Assembly: GCF_900113685.1 (NCBI RefSeq)
Contig: NZ_FOQG01000015.1
Span: 51,153-115,152, forward strand
DNA length: 64,000 bases
Reading direction: 5' to 3'
DNA from: Nocardioides psychrotolerans
GTDB lineage: Bacteria; Actinomycetota; Actinomycetes; Propionibacteriales; Nocardioidaceae
Positions 25,275 through 34,257 of the stretch are shown piece by piece. The notes beneath the pieces are model-generated. The model made no database searches and had not been told where the DNA came from. It saw only the letters and a program-made list of their open reading frames with translations. Position 1 is the first letter of the stretch; every line of letters begins with the position of its first letter. The position numbers and the translations under genes were made by a program.

Positions 25275-27040
25275 GCGCGTGCCGCTTCGTGGTCGGCGTC
25301 GGCGGCCAGCAGCTCGCGGTAGGCGGGGACGCTGCCGAGCAGCTCGCGGTGGTCCCCGACGTGGGTGATGGTGCCGTCCTGGATCAGGGCGACCCGGTCC
25401 GCGAGCAGCACGGTCGAGGCGCGGTGGGCGACGACCAGGCCGGTGGTGGCCGCGAGGACTCGGCGCAGTGCCTCCTCGACCAGCTTCTCGGTGTGCACGT
25501 CGAGGGCTGAGAGGGTGTCGTCGAGCACCAGGATCATCGGCTGGGCGAGCACCGCGCGAGCGAGGGCGAGACGCTGCCGCTGACCGCCGGACAGGGCCAT
25601 CCCCTGCTCGCCGATGCGGGTCGCGAGGCCCCACGGCAGGTCGTGGGCGAACTGCGCCTGCGCGATCTCGAGCGCCTCGTCGATGTCGGCGTCGCTGGCG
25701 TCGGCGCGGCCCAGCGTGAGGTTCTCGCGGGCACTCATCGAGAAGAGCGTGGGCTCCTCGAACGCGGTGGCGACCAGGGTGCGCAGGTGGGCCAGCTCCA
25801 GGTCGCGCACGTCGATGCCGTCAATGGTGATGCGGCCCGCGGTGACGTCGTAGAGCCGTGGCACGAGCGCGGTGAGGATGGTCTTGCCGGAGCCGGTGGC
25901 ACCCACCAGCGCGACCGTCTCGCCCGGGGCGAGGTCGAGGTTGACGTCGCGGAGGACCGGCTCGTCAGGCGCGTCCGGGAAGGCGAAGTCGACGTGCTCG
26001 AAGCGCAGGTGCCCGCGGGGCTGGTCGACCCGGCGGTCGCCGCTCACGATGTCGGGCTCGGTGTCGAATATCTCCAGGACCCGCGCTGCTGCGGTCATCG
26101 CCTCCTGGGCCATCGCGAGGATGACGCCCAACGACGACACGGGCCACACCAGCGAGAGCATCAGCGTGATGAAGGCGACCAGCTCACCGGGCGTGAGCCG
26201 GCCGTTGCCGACCCCGATCGCGCCGAGGAGCAGCACGACGACCACGGCCAGGTTCGGGATGACCTCGAGGAACGTCCAGAACTTCGCCGAGAGCCGCACC
26301 TTGTCCATGCTCGTGGCGCGCAGGCCGCGGGCGGCGTCCTCATACTGCCGCGAGACGTGCTCGCTGCGGCCGAAGGACTTGATGACGCGGATCCCGACGG
26401 CACCCTCCTCGGCCAGGGTCGCGAGGTCGCCCTGCTCGTCCTGGACGCGGCGCGAGACGACGACGTAGCGCTTCTCGAAGCGCATCGAGAGCCAGACGAT
26501 CGGAGCCGCGGTGGCGGCGACCACGAGGCCGAGCGGCCAGTACATGGCGAGGAGCACGGCGGTGACGACCGTGACCTGGAGGATGTTGATGACCAGGAAC
26601 AGCATCCCGAAGCCGGCGAAGCGGCGGATCGCGGAGAGGTCGGTCGTGACGCGCGAGAGCAGCTGGCCCGACTGCCACTTGCTGTGGAAGCTCATCGGCA
26701 GCACCTGGAGGCGCGCGTAGAGGTCGCCGCGCATCGCCGTCTCGACCCCGAGCACGGCGGTGGACTGCACCCAGCGGCGCCAGAAGATCAGCACCGCCTC
26801 GAGCACCCCGAGCCCCAGCGCGAGCAGGCCGAGCGGCAGGACCGGCGAGATGTCCCGGTCGGTGATGGGGCCGTCGATGATCGCCTTGGTCAGCAGCGGG
26901 ATCGCGATCGACAGCCCGACGCCGACGAGCGACGTGCCGAGCATGATCGCCAACGCGGTGCGGTGGGGCCGGAGGTAGCCGCGCAGCCGCCACAGGGAAC
27001 GGACTCCTGCGGGGGGCTCTTGATCGGTGGTCGCACTCAT
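25271..27040 (-). CDS. Heterodimeric ABC exporter subunit, degenerate Walker B, 589 aa
   Basis: This is a half-transporter with six membrane helices (about residues 28-310) and a nucleotide-binding domain. Walker A is VGATGSGKT and the signature canonical LSGGQRQR. Walker B reads LVLDDTLSALD, with Asp in place of the catalytic Glu; the H-loop His is kept (VVAHRAS). In a heterodimer its Walker motifs pair with the LSAGQ of the other subunit to make the degenerate site, while its LSGGQ completes the active site. The gene precedes its partner with a 4-nt overlap. It starts at ATG 27040, 81 nt downstream of the glutamate dehydrogenase stop. Confidence 0.9.
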   Translation of the reverse strand: MSATTDQEPPAGVRSLWRLRGYLRPHRTALAIMLGTSLVGVGLSIAIPLLTKAIIDGPITDRDISPVLPLGLLALGLGVLEAVLIFWRRWVQSTAVLGVETAMRGDLYARLQVLPMSFHSKWQSGQLLSRVTTDLSAIRRFAGFGMLFLVINILQVTVVTAVLLAMYWPLGLVVAATAAPIVWLSMRFEKRYVVVSRRVQDEQGDLATLAEEGAVGIRVIKSFGRSEHVSRQYEDAARGLRATSMDKVRLSAKFWTFLEVIPNLAVVVVLLLGAIGVGNGRLTPGELVAFITLMLSLVWPVSSLGVILAMAQEAMTAAARVLEIFDTEPDIVSGDRRVDQPRGHLRFEHVDFAFPDAPDEPVLRDVNLDLAPGETVALVGATGSGKTILTALVPRLYDVTAGRITIDGIDVRDLELAHLRTLVATAFEEPTLFSMSARENLTLGRADASDADIDEALEIAQAQFAHDLPWGLATRIGEQGMALSGGQRQRLALARAVLAQPMILVLDDTLSALDVHTEKLVEEALRRVLAATTGLVVAHRASTVLLADRVALIQDGTITHVGDHRELLGSVPAYRELLAADADHEAARA

Positions 27041-27121
27041 CTGAGCAGCAGCCTATGTCGGCCGCCGGGCCTGATGCCAATCGGTTTCGGGAGCACCGTC
27101 GCGAATACCTCGTCCAGGGGC

Positions 27122-30100
27122 TCAGCCGCCCGCGAGCAGCCCCCGCACCACGCGCAACCCCACCGACATCCGGGCCAGGTCGGCCTGTTCGTCGGCACAG
27201 ATCTCCTGCAAGGTCGAGGCCGCCCGGCTCACGATGACACCGTCGACGTCCTCCCAGCCCGAGATCCGCACGGCGGCGGACTCGTCGGCCGAGGTCGAGG
27301 CCAGGACCTGCCCCGTGAGCTGGGCGTGGACCGAGTGCAGGTCGTCGCGCAGCGCGGCCCGGGCCATCGTCTGCCACCGGTCGTCGCGCGGCAGCGCGAG
27401 GATCCGCTGGACGAGCGAGGGCAGACCGAGCCGCTCCCCCAGGGCGAAGTGCACGCGGGCCACGTCGGCGGGATCCAGCGAGGAGGCCTCGGAGATCTCG
27501 ATGACGTTGAGCAGCATGTAAGCCGTCGGCAGCACGGCGACGCGTGAGGCCAGGTCGTCGGGCACGCGTTGGGCGACCAGGGCGTCCCTGCGCGCCTCGT
27601 AGGCCGTGAGCTCGCGGCCCACCATCAGCTCGGGCAGCCGGGCCAGCGTCTGCTGCACGGGGCCGGAGAAGAAGTCGACCGTGGCCTGGCTGTCCAGCGG
27701 CGGGCGTCGGTTGGTAACCAGCCAGCGCGAGGCCCGCTCGACCAGGGTGCGCATCTCGAGGCGCATCTTGGTCTGGACGCCGGCGTCCAGGACGTTGTCG
27801 AAGGCCTCCAGCTCTTGGCGCAACGGCAGCGAGGCGAAGATCTCGCGCGCCACGAAGTTGGCCCGGGTCAGGTCGGCGACGTCCGCACCCGTCTCGCCGG
27901 CCAGACGTGGCCAGTAGGTCATGCCGGCGCCGTTGACGAGGTCGTTGACCACCTGCGTCACGATGATCTCGCGGCGCAGCGGGTGATCGCTGACCTGGCT
28001 GACGAAGCCCTCGCGGACCTGCGTCGGGAAGTAGGCGCGCAGGTCCAGGTCCAGGTAGGGGTCGTCGGGCAGGTCACAGGCCAGCAGGGCGTCGGCCAGC
28101 ACGATCTTGGTCCAGGCCATCAGCACCGACAGCTCCGGGAGGGTCAGCCCGTCGTGCTGGTCGAGGCGGCGTCGTACGGCGCGGCTCGAGGGCAGGCCCT
28201 CGATCTCCCGGTTGAGGACCCCGTCGCTCTCCAGCTTCTTCATCCAGAACTCGTGGACGTGCAGCAGGGGCACCGCGTTGGCCGCGGCGTTGGCCAGCGC
28301 GAGGTTCTGCTCGTAGTTGTCGCGCAGGACGAGCTGCGCGACCTCGTCGGTCATCTCGACGAGGAGCTTGTTGCGCTGCTTGCCCGTCAGATCGCCCGCG
28401 AGCACGACCCGGTCGAGCAGGATCTTGATGTTGACCTCGTGGTCGGAGGTGTCGACCCCGGCGGAGTTGTCGATGAAGTCGGTGTTCATCCGGCCGCCGT
28501 TGAGGGCGTACTCGATCCGGCCTCCCTGGGTGAAGCCCAGGTTGCCGCCCTCGCCCACGCACCGTGCACGCAGCGCGCCGCCGTCGACCCGGATGGCGTC
28601 GTTGGCCTTGTCGCCGGCGTCGGCGTTGGACTCGCCCTGCGCCTTGACGTAGGTGCCGATGCCGCCGTTCCAGAGCAGGTCGACCGGCGCGAGCAGGATC
28701 GACCGCATCAGCTCGGCCGGCGTGATGGTGTCGACGGCGCCCACGATCCCCAGCGCCGCACGGATCTCGGCGTTGAGCCTGATCGACTTGGCCGAGCGCG
28801 GGAAGACACCCCCGCCCGTGGAGATCAGCGTCTTGTCGTAGTCCTGCCAGCTCGAGCGTGGCAGCTCGAAGAGCCGGCGCCGCTCGGCGTAGGAGGTGGC
28901 GGCGTCGGGCGCGGGGTCGATGAAGATGTCACGGTGGTCGAAGGCCGCGACGAGCCGGGTGCGCTCGGAGCACAGCAGGCCGTTGCCGAAGACGTCACCG
29001 GACATGTCGCCGATGCCGACGCAGGTGTGGTCCTCGCTCTGGCAGTCGATCCCCATCTCACGGAAGTGGCGGCGCACGGAGACCCACGCGCCACGCGCGG
29101 TGATGCCCATCGCCTTGTGGTCGTAGCCCACGGAGCCACCGCTGGCGAAGGCGTCGCCGAGCCAGAAGCCGTAGTCCTTGGCGACACCGTTGGCGATGTC
29201 GGAGAATGTCGCGGTCCCCTTGTCGGCAGCCACCACCAGGTAGGAGTCGTCACCGTCGTGGCGCACGACCCGGGCGGGCGGCACGGTCCGGCCCTCGACG
29301 CGGTTGTCGGTGATGTCGAGCAGCCCGGAGATGAAGGTGCGGTAGCAGTCGACGCCCTCCGCCAGCCAGGCGTCGCGATCGGCCGGCTGCCCTGAGCCCT
29401 GGGCAGGCAGCTGCTTGCAGAAGAACCCGCCCTTGGCGCCCACGGGCACGATCACGGTGTTCTTGACCATCTGCGCCTTGACCAGGCCCAGCACCTCGGT
29501 GCGGAAGTCGTCACGCCGGTCGGACCAGCGCAGGCCCCCGCGCGCGACCGCGCCGAAGCGCAGGTGGACGCCCTCGACGCGGGGCGAGTAGACGAAGATC
29601 TCGAAGCGGGGTCGCGGCTCAGGCAGGTCGGGGATGTGCGACGGCTCGAGCTTGAACGACATGTAGGTGTGCGGAGCGCCCGCTGCCCCGTCGACCCGGG
29701 AGGTCTGGAAGTAGTTGGTGCGCAGCGTCGCCAGGACGTGCGTCAGGTAGGACCGCAGGATCCTGTCGTGATCGAGGCTGGCGACGTCGTCGAGGGCGCG
29801 GCCGATGCGCTGCTTGATCTCCTCGATCTGTGCGGTGCGCGCCTCGGCGTCGGCTGGGAGGTCACTGGAGCCGGGGTCGAAACGGGCCTCGAAGAGCCGC
29901 ACCAGCAGTCGGGTGATCTCGACGTTGCTGCCCAGAGCGCCCTCGATGTAGTCCTGGGCGAACGGCGAGCCGCCCTGACGCATGTATTTGGCATAGGCGC
30001 GCAGCACCGTCGCCTGGCGCCAGGTGAGGCCGGCGCCGAGCACCAGGGCGTTGAACCCGTCGATCTCGTTGAAGCCGTCCCAGACCGCGCGCAGGGCGTC

Positions 30101-32029
30101 CTGGAAGAGCGCGCGAGCATCACCGGGAAGCGACTTGCCGTAGCGCAGGCCGAACTCGTAGATGTAGGACGCCCGATCGAGCCCGGTGAGCTCGTAGGGG
30201 CGCTCGTCGACGACCTCGACGCCCATCGAGGACAGCATCGGCAAGATCTCCGACAGCGACAGCGGCTGCCCGATCCGGAAGACCTTGAGCCGCGCCTCCC
30301 CGCGACCGGCGTCCAGCTCCTCGTAGAGCGAGATGTCGATGCCCTCCTCGCCCGCGATCGCCTCCAGCCGGGCCAGGTCGACAGCGGCCGTGCGTGCGGA
30401 GAAGTCCTCCTTGTAGGCCTCCGGGAAGGAGTCGAGGTAGCGGCGACCCAGGATCGAGCCGACCTCCTCGCCGTACTCGGTGATGACGGCGGCGGTGAAG
30501 TCGTCGCGCCACGACCGCGAGGCCTCTGTGAGCCGGCGCTCGAGGTCCTGGGTGTCGATGGTGGGGACGGCGCTGCCCTTGGGGAGGTGCACCACGAAGT
30601 GGACGCGGGCCGTGGTCGACTCGTTGATCCGGACGGTGAACTCCACCGAGTCGCCACCCAGTCGGTCCTGGAGGATCTCGGAGAAACGCTCGCGGACGCT
30701 GGTGTTGTAGCGGTCGCGGGGCAGGTAGACCAGCACGGAGACGTAGCGACCGTAGGTGTCGCTGCGCACGAACGTGCGCAGGCCACGACGCTCCCGGGCG
30801 ACCATGGCTGCCTCGGCCATCGGGCCGAGCTCCTCGACGGCGGTGTGGAACATCTCGTCCCGGGGATAGGTCTCGAGGGTGTCCATCAACGCCTTGCCGG
30901 CGTGGCTGCGGGGGTCGAACCCACTGCGCTTGAGCACTGCCTCGGCCTTCTCGCGGATCAACGGGATCCGCATCAGCGACTCGGTGTAGGCGGCGCTGGA
31001 GAAAAGCCCGAGGAACCGACGCTCGCCGGTCACCTCACCGTCGCCGCCGAACGTCTTGACCCCGACGTAGTCGAGGTAGGCCGGACGGTGGACGGTCGCG
31101 CGGGAGTTGGCCTTGGCCAGGACCAGGAGGGTCCTCTCCCGCGCCTTCGCCTTCACCAGCTCGGGGAGCCGACCGAAGGAGGCCGACATCTCCTGGTCGG
31201 CGCGCAGGATGCCGAGACCGGTGCCAGGGACGGCGCGCAGCACGTCGTCCTCGGTGCCGTCGATGGTGGCCCGGTCGAGGGAGTACTCGCGGTAGCCGAG
31301 GAACGTGAAGTGCTCGTCGGCGAGCCAGGAGAGCAGGGCGGCCGCCTGCGTCACCTCCTCGTGATCGAGGGGCGGCGGGTCGGAGACCAGGCCGGCCACG
31401 ATGGCGCGGACCTGGGCGTGCATCTTCTCCCAGTCCTCGACGGACTCACGGACGTCGCGCAGCACCCGCTGGACGTCCTCGACGATCGCGGCGGGGTCGT
31501 CGCCCTCGCGCATCCGATCGATCTCGACGTGCATCCAGGACTCGCGCGTGGCGCCCTGCGCCGGGATCGAGGAACCGTCATCGACGGGGCTCACGGTCCG
31601 CAGGGCGCCGGTGATGTCGCGCACGACGTCGTAGTTGGGGTGGATGACCAGGTGCACGTCACGCAGCTGTCGCGAGAGCTCCATGGTGAGCGAGTCGACG
31701 AGGAAGGGCATGTCGTCGACGACGACCTCGACGACCGAGTGCCCGCCGGCCGTCCAGCCGTGCTCGCTCAGCGTCGGCGTGTGGACGCGGACGCTCGCCG
31801 TGCCCTGCGGCCGGTCGGCGGCCAGCTTGAAGTGGGAGGCGAGCGCACCGAACACGTCCACGTCGTTGCGCCCGAGGATGTCCTCGGGGGCGACATGACG
31901 GTAGTAGGCCCGAAGCAACGCCCGCACCTCGTCGTGCGGCGGTCCGCCGCTGCCCTTGCCGTGCTGGGCCAGGGCGATGGCCTGGTCCAGGAGCTCGGTC
32001 TTGTCCACGTCCTGCGTCGTCGTTGACAC
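27122..32029 (-). CDS. gdh: NAD-specific glutamate dehydrogenase, 180-kDa class, 1635 aa
   Basis: This converts glutamate + NAD+ to 2-oxoglutarate, ammonium and NADH. The large size (about 1600 aa) and the order of parts are those of actinobacterial NAD-GDH as known from Mycobacterium and Streptomyces. An N-terminal regulatory half of about 700 residues contains ACT-like segments (VVDDMPFLVDSL, SEILPMLSSMGVEVV). A central catalytic region has VPVGAKGGFFCKQLP, FGAVARGGLRWSDR and the dinucleotide part around YVKAQGESNADAGDKAND. A helical C-terminal domain follows. It is an intact single frame. The start is GTG 32029; no strong ribosome site. In mycobacteria this enzyme is controlled by GarA, an FHA protein; no GarA-like small FHA protein is visible here, though FHA proteins lie 10 kb away. 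It complements P5C dehydrogenase in this window for proline/glutamate breakdown. Confidence 0.93.
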   Translation of the reverse strand: MSTTTQDVDKTELLDQAIALAQHGKGSGGPPHDEVRALLRAYYRHVAPEDILGRNDVDVFGALASHFKLAADRPQGTASVRVHTPTLSEHGWTAGGHSVVEVVVDDMPFLVDSLTMELSRQLRDVHLVIHPNYDVVRDITGALRTVSPVDDGSSIPAQGATRESWMHVEIDRMREGDDPAAIVEDVQRVLRDVRESVEDWEKMHAQVRAIVAGLVSDPPPLDHEEVTQAAALLSWLADEHFTFLGYREYSLDRATIDGTEDDVLRAVPGTGLGILRADQEMSASFGRLPELVKAKARERTLLVLAKANSRATVHRPAYLDYVGVKTFGGDGEVTGERRFLGLFSSAAYTESLMRIPLIREKAEAVLKRSGFDPRSHAGKALMDTLETYPRDEMFHTAVEELGPMAEAAMVARERRGLRTFVRSDTYGRYVSVLVYLPRDRYNTSVRERFSEILQDRLGGDSVEFTVRINESTTARVHFVVHLPKGSAVPTIDTQDLERRLTEASRSWRDDFTAAVITEYGEEVGSILGRRYLDSFPEAYKEDFSARTAAVDLARLEAIAGEEGIDISLYEELDAGRGEARLKVFRIGQPLSLSEILPMLSSMGVEVVDERPYELTGLDRASYIYEFGLRYGKSLPGDARALFQDALRAVWDGFNEIDGFNALVLGAGLTWRQATVLRAYAKYMRQGGSPFAQDYIEGALGSNVEITRLLVRLFEARFDPGSSDLPADAEARTAQIEEIKQRIGRALDDVASLDHDRILRSYLTHVLATLRTNYFQTSRVDGAAGAPHTYMSFKLEPSHIPDLPEPRPRFEIFVYSPRVEGVHLRFGAVARGGLRWSDRRDDFRTEVLGLVKAQMVKNTVIVPVGAKGGFFCKQLPAQGSGQPADRDAWLAEGVDCYRTFISGLLDITDNRVEGRTVPPARVVRHDGDDSYLVVAADKGTATFSDIANGVAKDYGFWLGDAFASGGSVGYDHKAMGITARGAWVSVRRHFREMGIDCQSEDHTCVGIGDMSGDVFGNGLLCSERTRLVAAFDHRDIFIDPAPDAATSYAERRRLFELPRSSWQDYDKTLISTGGGVFPRSAKSIRLNAEIRAALGIVGAVDTITPAELMRSILLAPVDLLWNGGIGTYVKAQGESNADAGDKANDAIRVDGGALRARCVGEGGNLGFTQGGRIEYALNGGRMNTDFIDNSAGVDTSDHEVNIKILLDRVVLAGDLTGKQRNKLLVEMTDEVAQLVLRDNYEQNLALANAAANAVPLLHVHEFWMKKLESDGVLNREIEGLPSSRAVRRRLDQHDGLTLPELSVLMAWTKIVLADALLACDLPDDPYLDLDLRAYFPTQVREGFVSQVSDHPLRREIIVTQVVNDLVNGAGMTYWPRLAGETGADVADLTRANFVAREIFASLPLRQELEAFDNVLDAGVQTKMRLEMRTLVERASRWLVTNRRPPLDSQATVDFFSGPVQQTLARLPELMVGRELTAYEARRDALVAQRVPDDLASRVAVLPTAYMLLNVIEISEASSLDPADVARVHFALGERLGLPSLVQRILALPRDDRWQTMARAALRDDLHSVHAQLTGQVLASTSADESAAVRISGWEDVDGVIVSRAASTLQEICADEQADLARMSVGLRVVRGLLAGG

Positions 32030-32101
32030 CCTCAGACACTAGGCCCCGGTCACACCTGTCACAACACGGGGCGCTATCGCTCCGGACTGACGTAGGGTCC
32101 C

Positions 32102-33055
32102 GTGGTGCTGCGTCGCTTCTCGGGTCTGGTCCTGCTCCTGTCGTCCCCCGCGCTCCTCGCCTGCGGAGGCGGTTCGGAGCCCCCGGGGCCGGCACCGACC
32201 AGCGAGTCGAGCCTGCCCGGGCCAGACGAGTTCCCCACCCCGGGAGACCCCTTCGCCAAGGACGGGCCGGACCGGCAACACCGCTCCGCGCTGAGGGCGG
32301 CGGACCGAGCGCTGTCCAGCCTGGCGCAGCACCGCACCGGGCACTACCAGACCCGCATGGTGCTGCCCGGGCTCAGCATCGCCTTCGAGGGTGACTACGA
32401 CATCGCCCGGAAGTCGAGCACCAACCGGGTGACGTTCCGCGCCGAGGGCGACCCCTCGATCGAGCTCCAGATGGTGTCCGTCGACCAACGGATCTGGCTC
32501 ACCCTGGCCGATGCCGCCACCTCGGACGACCCCGACAGCTGCTGGCTCCTGCTCGACGCCGACCTGATCGAGGAGGAGACCGGCATCCCCCTGCCGACCT
32601 TGAGCGGGGTGCCTGCGGCCGTGGCCGTGGTGGACCAGGCTCGGCCGGTCTCCGTCCAGAGGGGGAGCGGCCAGGTGACGGCCACCGCTCCGCTGGGTCT
32701 CGTGGCAGGCACGACCACGCAGACGCTGGCCGACAACCTCGGCATCCCGCCACGATCGACCATCGAGGTGCAGGTCGACGTCGACGTCTTCGACGGTGAG
32801 GTCACCGGCCTCAGCACCTACATGGACTCGATCCACGTCGCCGCTCTCGACGCCGGCTACGAACCTCGCAGCGAGGTTCTGGACACACCGGGTCTGCTCT
32901 CGGGCTACTCGGTGGACACGACGTTCACCGCGCGCGGGCTGCCCGTCTCGATCACCGCGCCGCCGCATGACCAGGTCGTCCCCTTCACCACCGGGCGGGG
33001 CCTCGACGGCGCACTTTCGGCCTGTCAGGGACGGGTGTCGCCGCGGGGTGCATGA
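32102..33055 (+). CDS. LppX/LprG-like lipoprotein, 317 aa
   Basis: This is an exported lipoprotein: Arg pair, hydrophobic core and lipobox LLAC (Cys at about residue 21), then a Gly/Ser/Pro-rich tether. The mature part (about residues 60-300) has repeated beta strands such as GHYQTRMVLPGL, FEGDYD and STIEVQVDVDVFDGEV. Their pattern recalls the LppX/LprG half-barrel that carries lipids, but the match is weak. GTG 32102 is followed by a second GTG; either may be used. It is divergent from gdh across 72 bp. The stop abuts the following DUF2505 gene. Confidence 0.65.
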   Translation: MVLRRFSGLVLLLSSPALLACGGGSEPPGPAPTSESSLPGPDEFPTPGDPFAKDGPDRQHRSALRAADRALSSLAQHRTGHYQTRMVLPGLSIAFEGDYDIARKSSTNRVTFRAEGDPSIELQMVSVDQRIWLTLADAATSDDPDSCWLLLDADLIEEETGIPLPTLSGVPAAVAVVDQARPVSVQRGSGQVTATAPLGLVAGTTTQTLADNLGIPPRSTIEVQVDVDVFDGEVTGLSTYMDSIHVAALDAGYEPRSEVLDTPGLLSGYSVDTTFTARGLPVSITAPPHDQVVPFTTGRGLDGALSACQGRVSPRGA

Positions 33056-33063
33056 TGTGCGAC

Positions 33064-33546
33064 ATGTTGTTCCGCACCGAGCAGTCCTACGACGCTGCCC
33101 CTGATGCCGTCCTCGCCATGCTGTCCGACCCCGCGTTCCGCGAGAAGGTCTGTGCAGCCCAGCACGTCGTCTCGTGCGACGTGAAGATCGAGATGGCGGG
33201 CGCGGGCTTCACCTCGGTCGTCACCACCGAGCAGAACACCTCGGGCCTGCCCTCGATCGCCAAGAAGTTCGTCGGCGAGACCACCTCGGCGATCATCACC
33301 GAGACCTGGAAGGACGGCTCGGGCGGCACGCTCGAGATCAAGGCGCCCGGCAAGCCGACCGACGTCTCCGGCAGCATCCGCCTCGTCGAGGCCGGCGCCG
33401 GCACCACCGAGGTCGTCGAGCTGACCATCAAGGTCAAGGTGCCGCTCATCGGCGGCAAGCTCGAGCATCTCCTCGTCGACAGCATCCAGGCCGGCTACGA
33501 CGTCGAGCAGCGGGTCGGATCGGCCTGGTTGGCAGGCGAGCGTTGA
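33064..33546 (+). CDS. DUF2505 family protein, first copy, 160 aa
   Basis: This is a small soluble protein of the DUF2505 family, probably with an SRPBCC-like ligand-binding fold: N-terminal strand, YDAAPDAVLAMLSDPAFRE helix, central strands and a long C-terminal helix. It lies next to a second copy sharing the same layout. ATG 33064 is chosen because it aligns with the paralogue's start. An ATG at 33052 overlapping the lipoprotein stop is possible and would add four residues. Neither has a clear ribosome site. The function is unknown; such folds often bind lipids or polyketides. Confidence 0.8.
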   Translation: MLFRTEQSYDAAPDAVLAMLSDPAFREKVCAAQHVVSCDVKIEMAGAGFTSVVTTEQNTSGLPSIAKKFVGETTSAIITETWKDGSGGTLEIKAPGKPTDVSGSIRLVEAGAGTTEVVELTIKVKVPLIGGKLEHLLVDSIQAGYDVEQRVGSAWLAGER

Positions 33547-34028
33547 GTCGTCGTCTCGTCCACGAGCTGATCTACGACGCGCCGGCCGCCGAGGTCGCCG
33601 CCATGCTGGCCGACCCGGCCTTCCGCCAGGCCGTCTGCGACTTCCAGGGCGTGCTGCGTGCCGACATCTCGATCACCACGCCGAGCCAGGGTCACACCGA
33701 GGTCGTGATCGACCAGTGGCAGTCGACCTCCGGGATCCCGTCGTTCGCGAAGACGATCGTCGGCGACGAGACCAACGTCGTGCAGGCCGAGTCGTGGTCG
33801 ACCCCGCTGCTCGGCGACATCGTCGTGACGATCCCGGGCAAGCCCGGCGACATCCGCGGCACGGCCACGCTGAGCGAGTCCGGTGGCACGACCACCGAGA
33901 CCGTCGACCTGGCCATCAAGGTCGGCATCCCGCTGCTGGGCGGCAAGATCGAGGCGCTCATCTCCACCCTGCTGCTCAAGGCCCTCAAGGCCGAGAACAA
34001 GGTGGGGCGCGACTACCTCTCGCGCTGA
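33543..34028 (+). CDS. DUF2505 family protein, second copy, 161 aa
   Basis: Paralogue of the preceding gene: ADPAFRQAVCDFQG aligns with SDPAFREKVCAAQH, followed by the same strand order and a similar IKVGIPLLGGKIE segment (IKVKVPLIGGKLE in the first copy). The start is a TTG at 33543 overlapping the TGA of the first copy; no ATG or GTG is available before the conserved region begins. Coupled translation would compensate for the weak start. The pair looks like a local tandem duplication that has since diverged. Its 3' end overlaps the convergent small membrane protein gene by 16 bp. Confidence 0.8.
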   Translation: MSRRLVHELIYDAPAAEVAAMLADPAFRQAVCDFQGVLRADISITTPSQGHTEVVIDQWQSTSGIPSFAKTIVGDETNVVQAESWSTPLLGDIVVTIPGKPGDIRGTATLSESGGTTTETVDLAIKVGIPLLGGKIEALISTLLLKALKAENKVGRDYLSR

Positions 34029-34198
34029 CCCTCGGCCTGTTCCGGGGCCTGTTTCGGGGCTGGCTCATCGGCCCGGTCGTGGCGACGACGGACCAGCACC
34101 ACGATCCCGAGCACGGCGAACGGTCCGAAGGCGAGCACCAGCGTGAGGGCCTGCTCGATCGGATGCAGCGAGCCCAGGTGCAGCAGGGTGACGTTCAT
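34013..34198 (-). CDS. Small single-pass membrane protein, 61 aa
   Basis: A short N-terminus is followed by one hydrophobic helix (about residues 16-36, LTLVLAFGPFAVLGIVVLV) and then a basic stretch (RRRH) and a Glu/Gln/Pro-rich tail, giving N-out, C-in topology. I know similar short membrane proteins from other actinobacteria but no function. ATG 34198. It overlaps the DUF2505 gene by 16 bp at the 3' end and is divergent from the flavin reductase gene by about 60 bp. Confidence 0.65.
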   Translation of the reverse strand: MNVTLLHLGSLHPIEQALTLVLAFGPFAVLGIVVLVRRRHDRADEPAPKQAPEQAEGQRER

Positions 34199-34257
34199 CG
34201 CCCCCTATTCTCCACCCTCGTCGGAATGACTGCCCGGGCGACCCGGTTGTGCTGGAC

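Noticed and set aside
25275..25634. Upstream extension of the ABC exporter frame
   Set aside because: It overlaps the C-terminal ATPase part of the partner gene in another frame; the ATGA junction gives the start at 25274.
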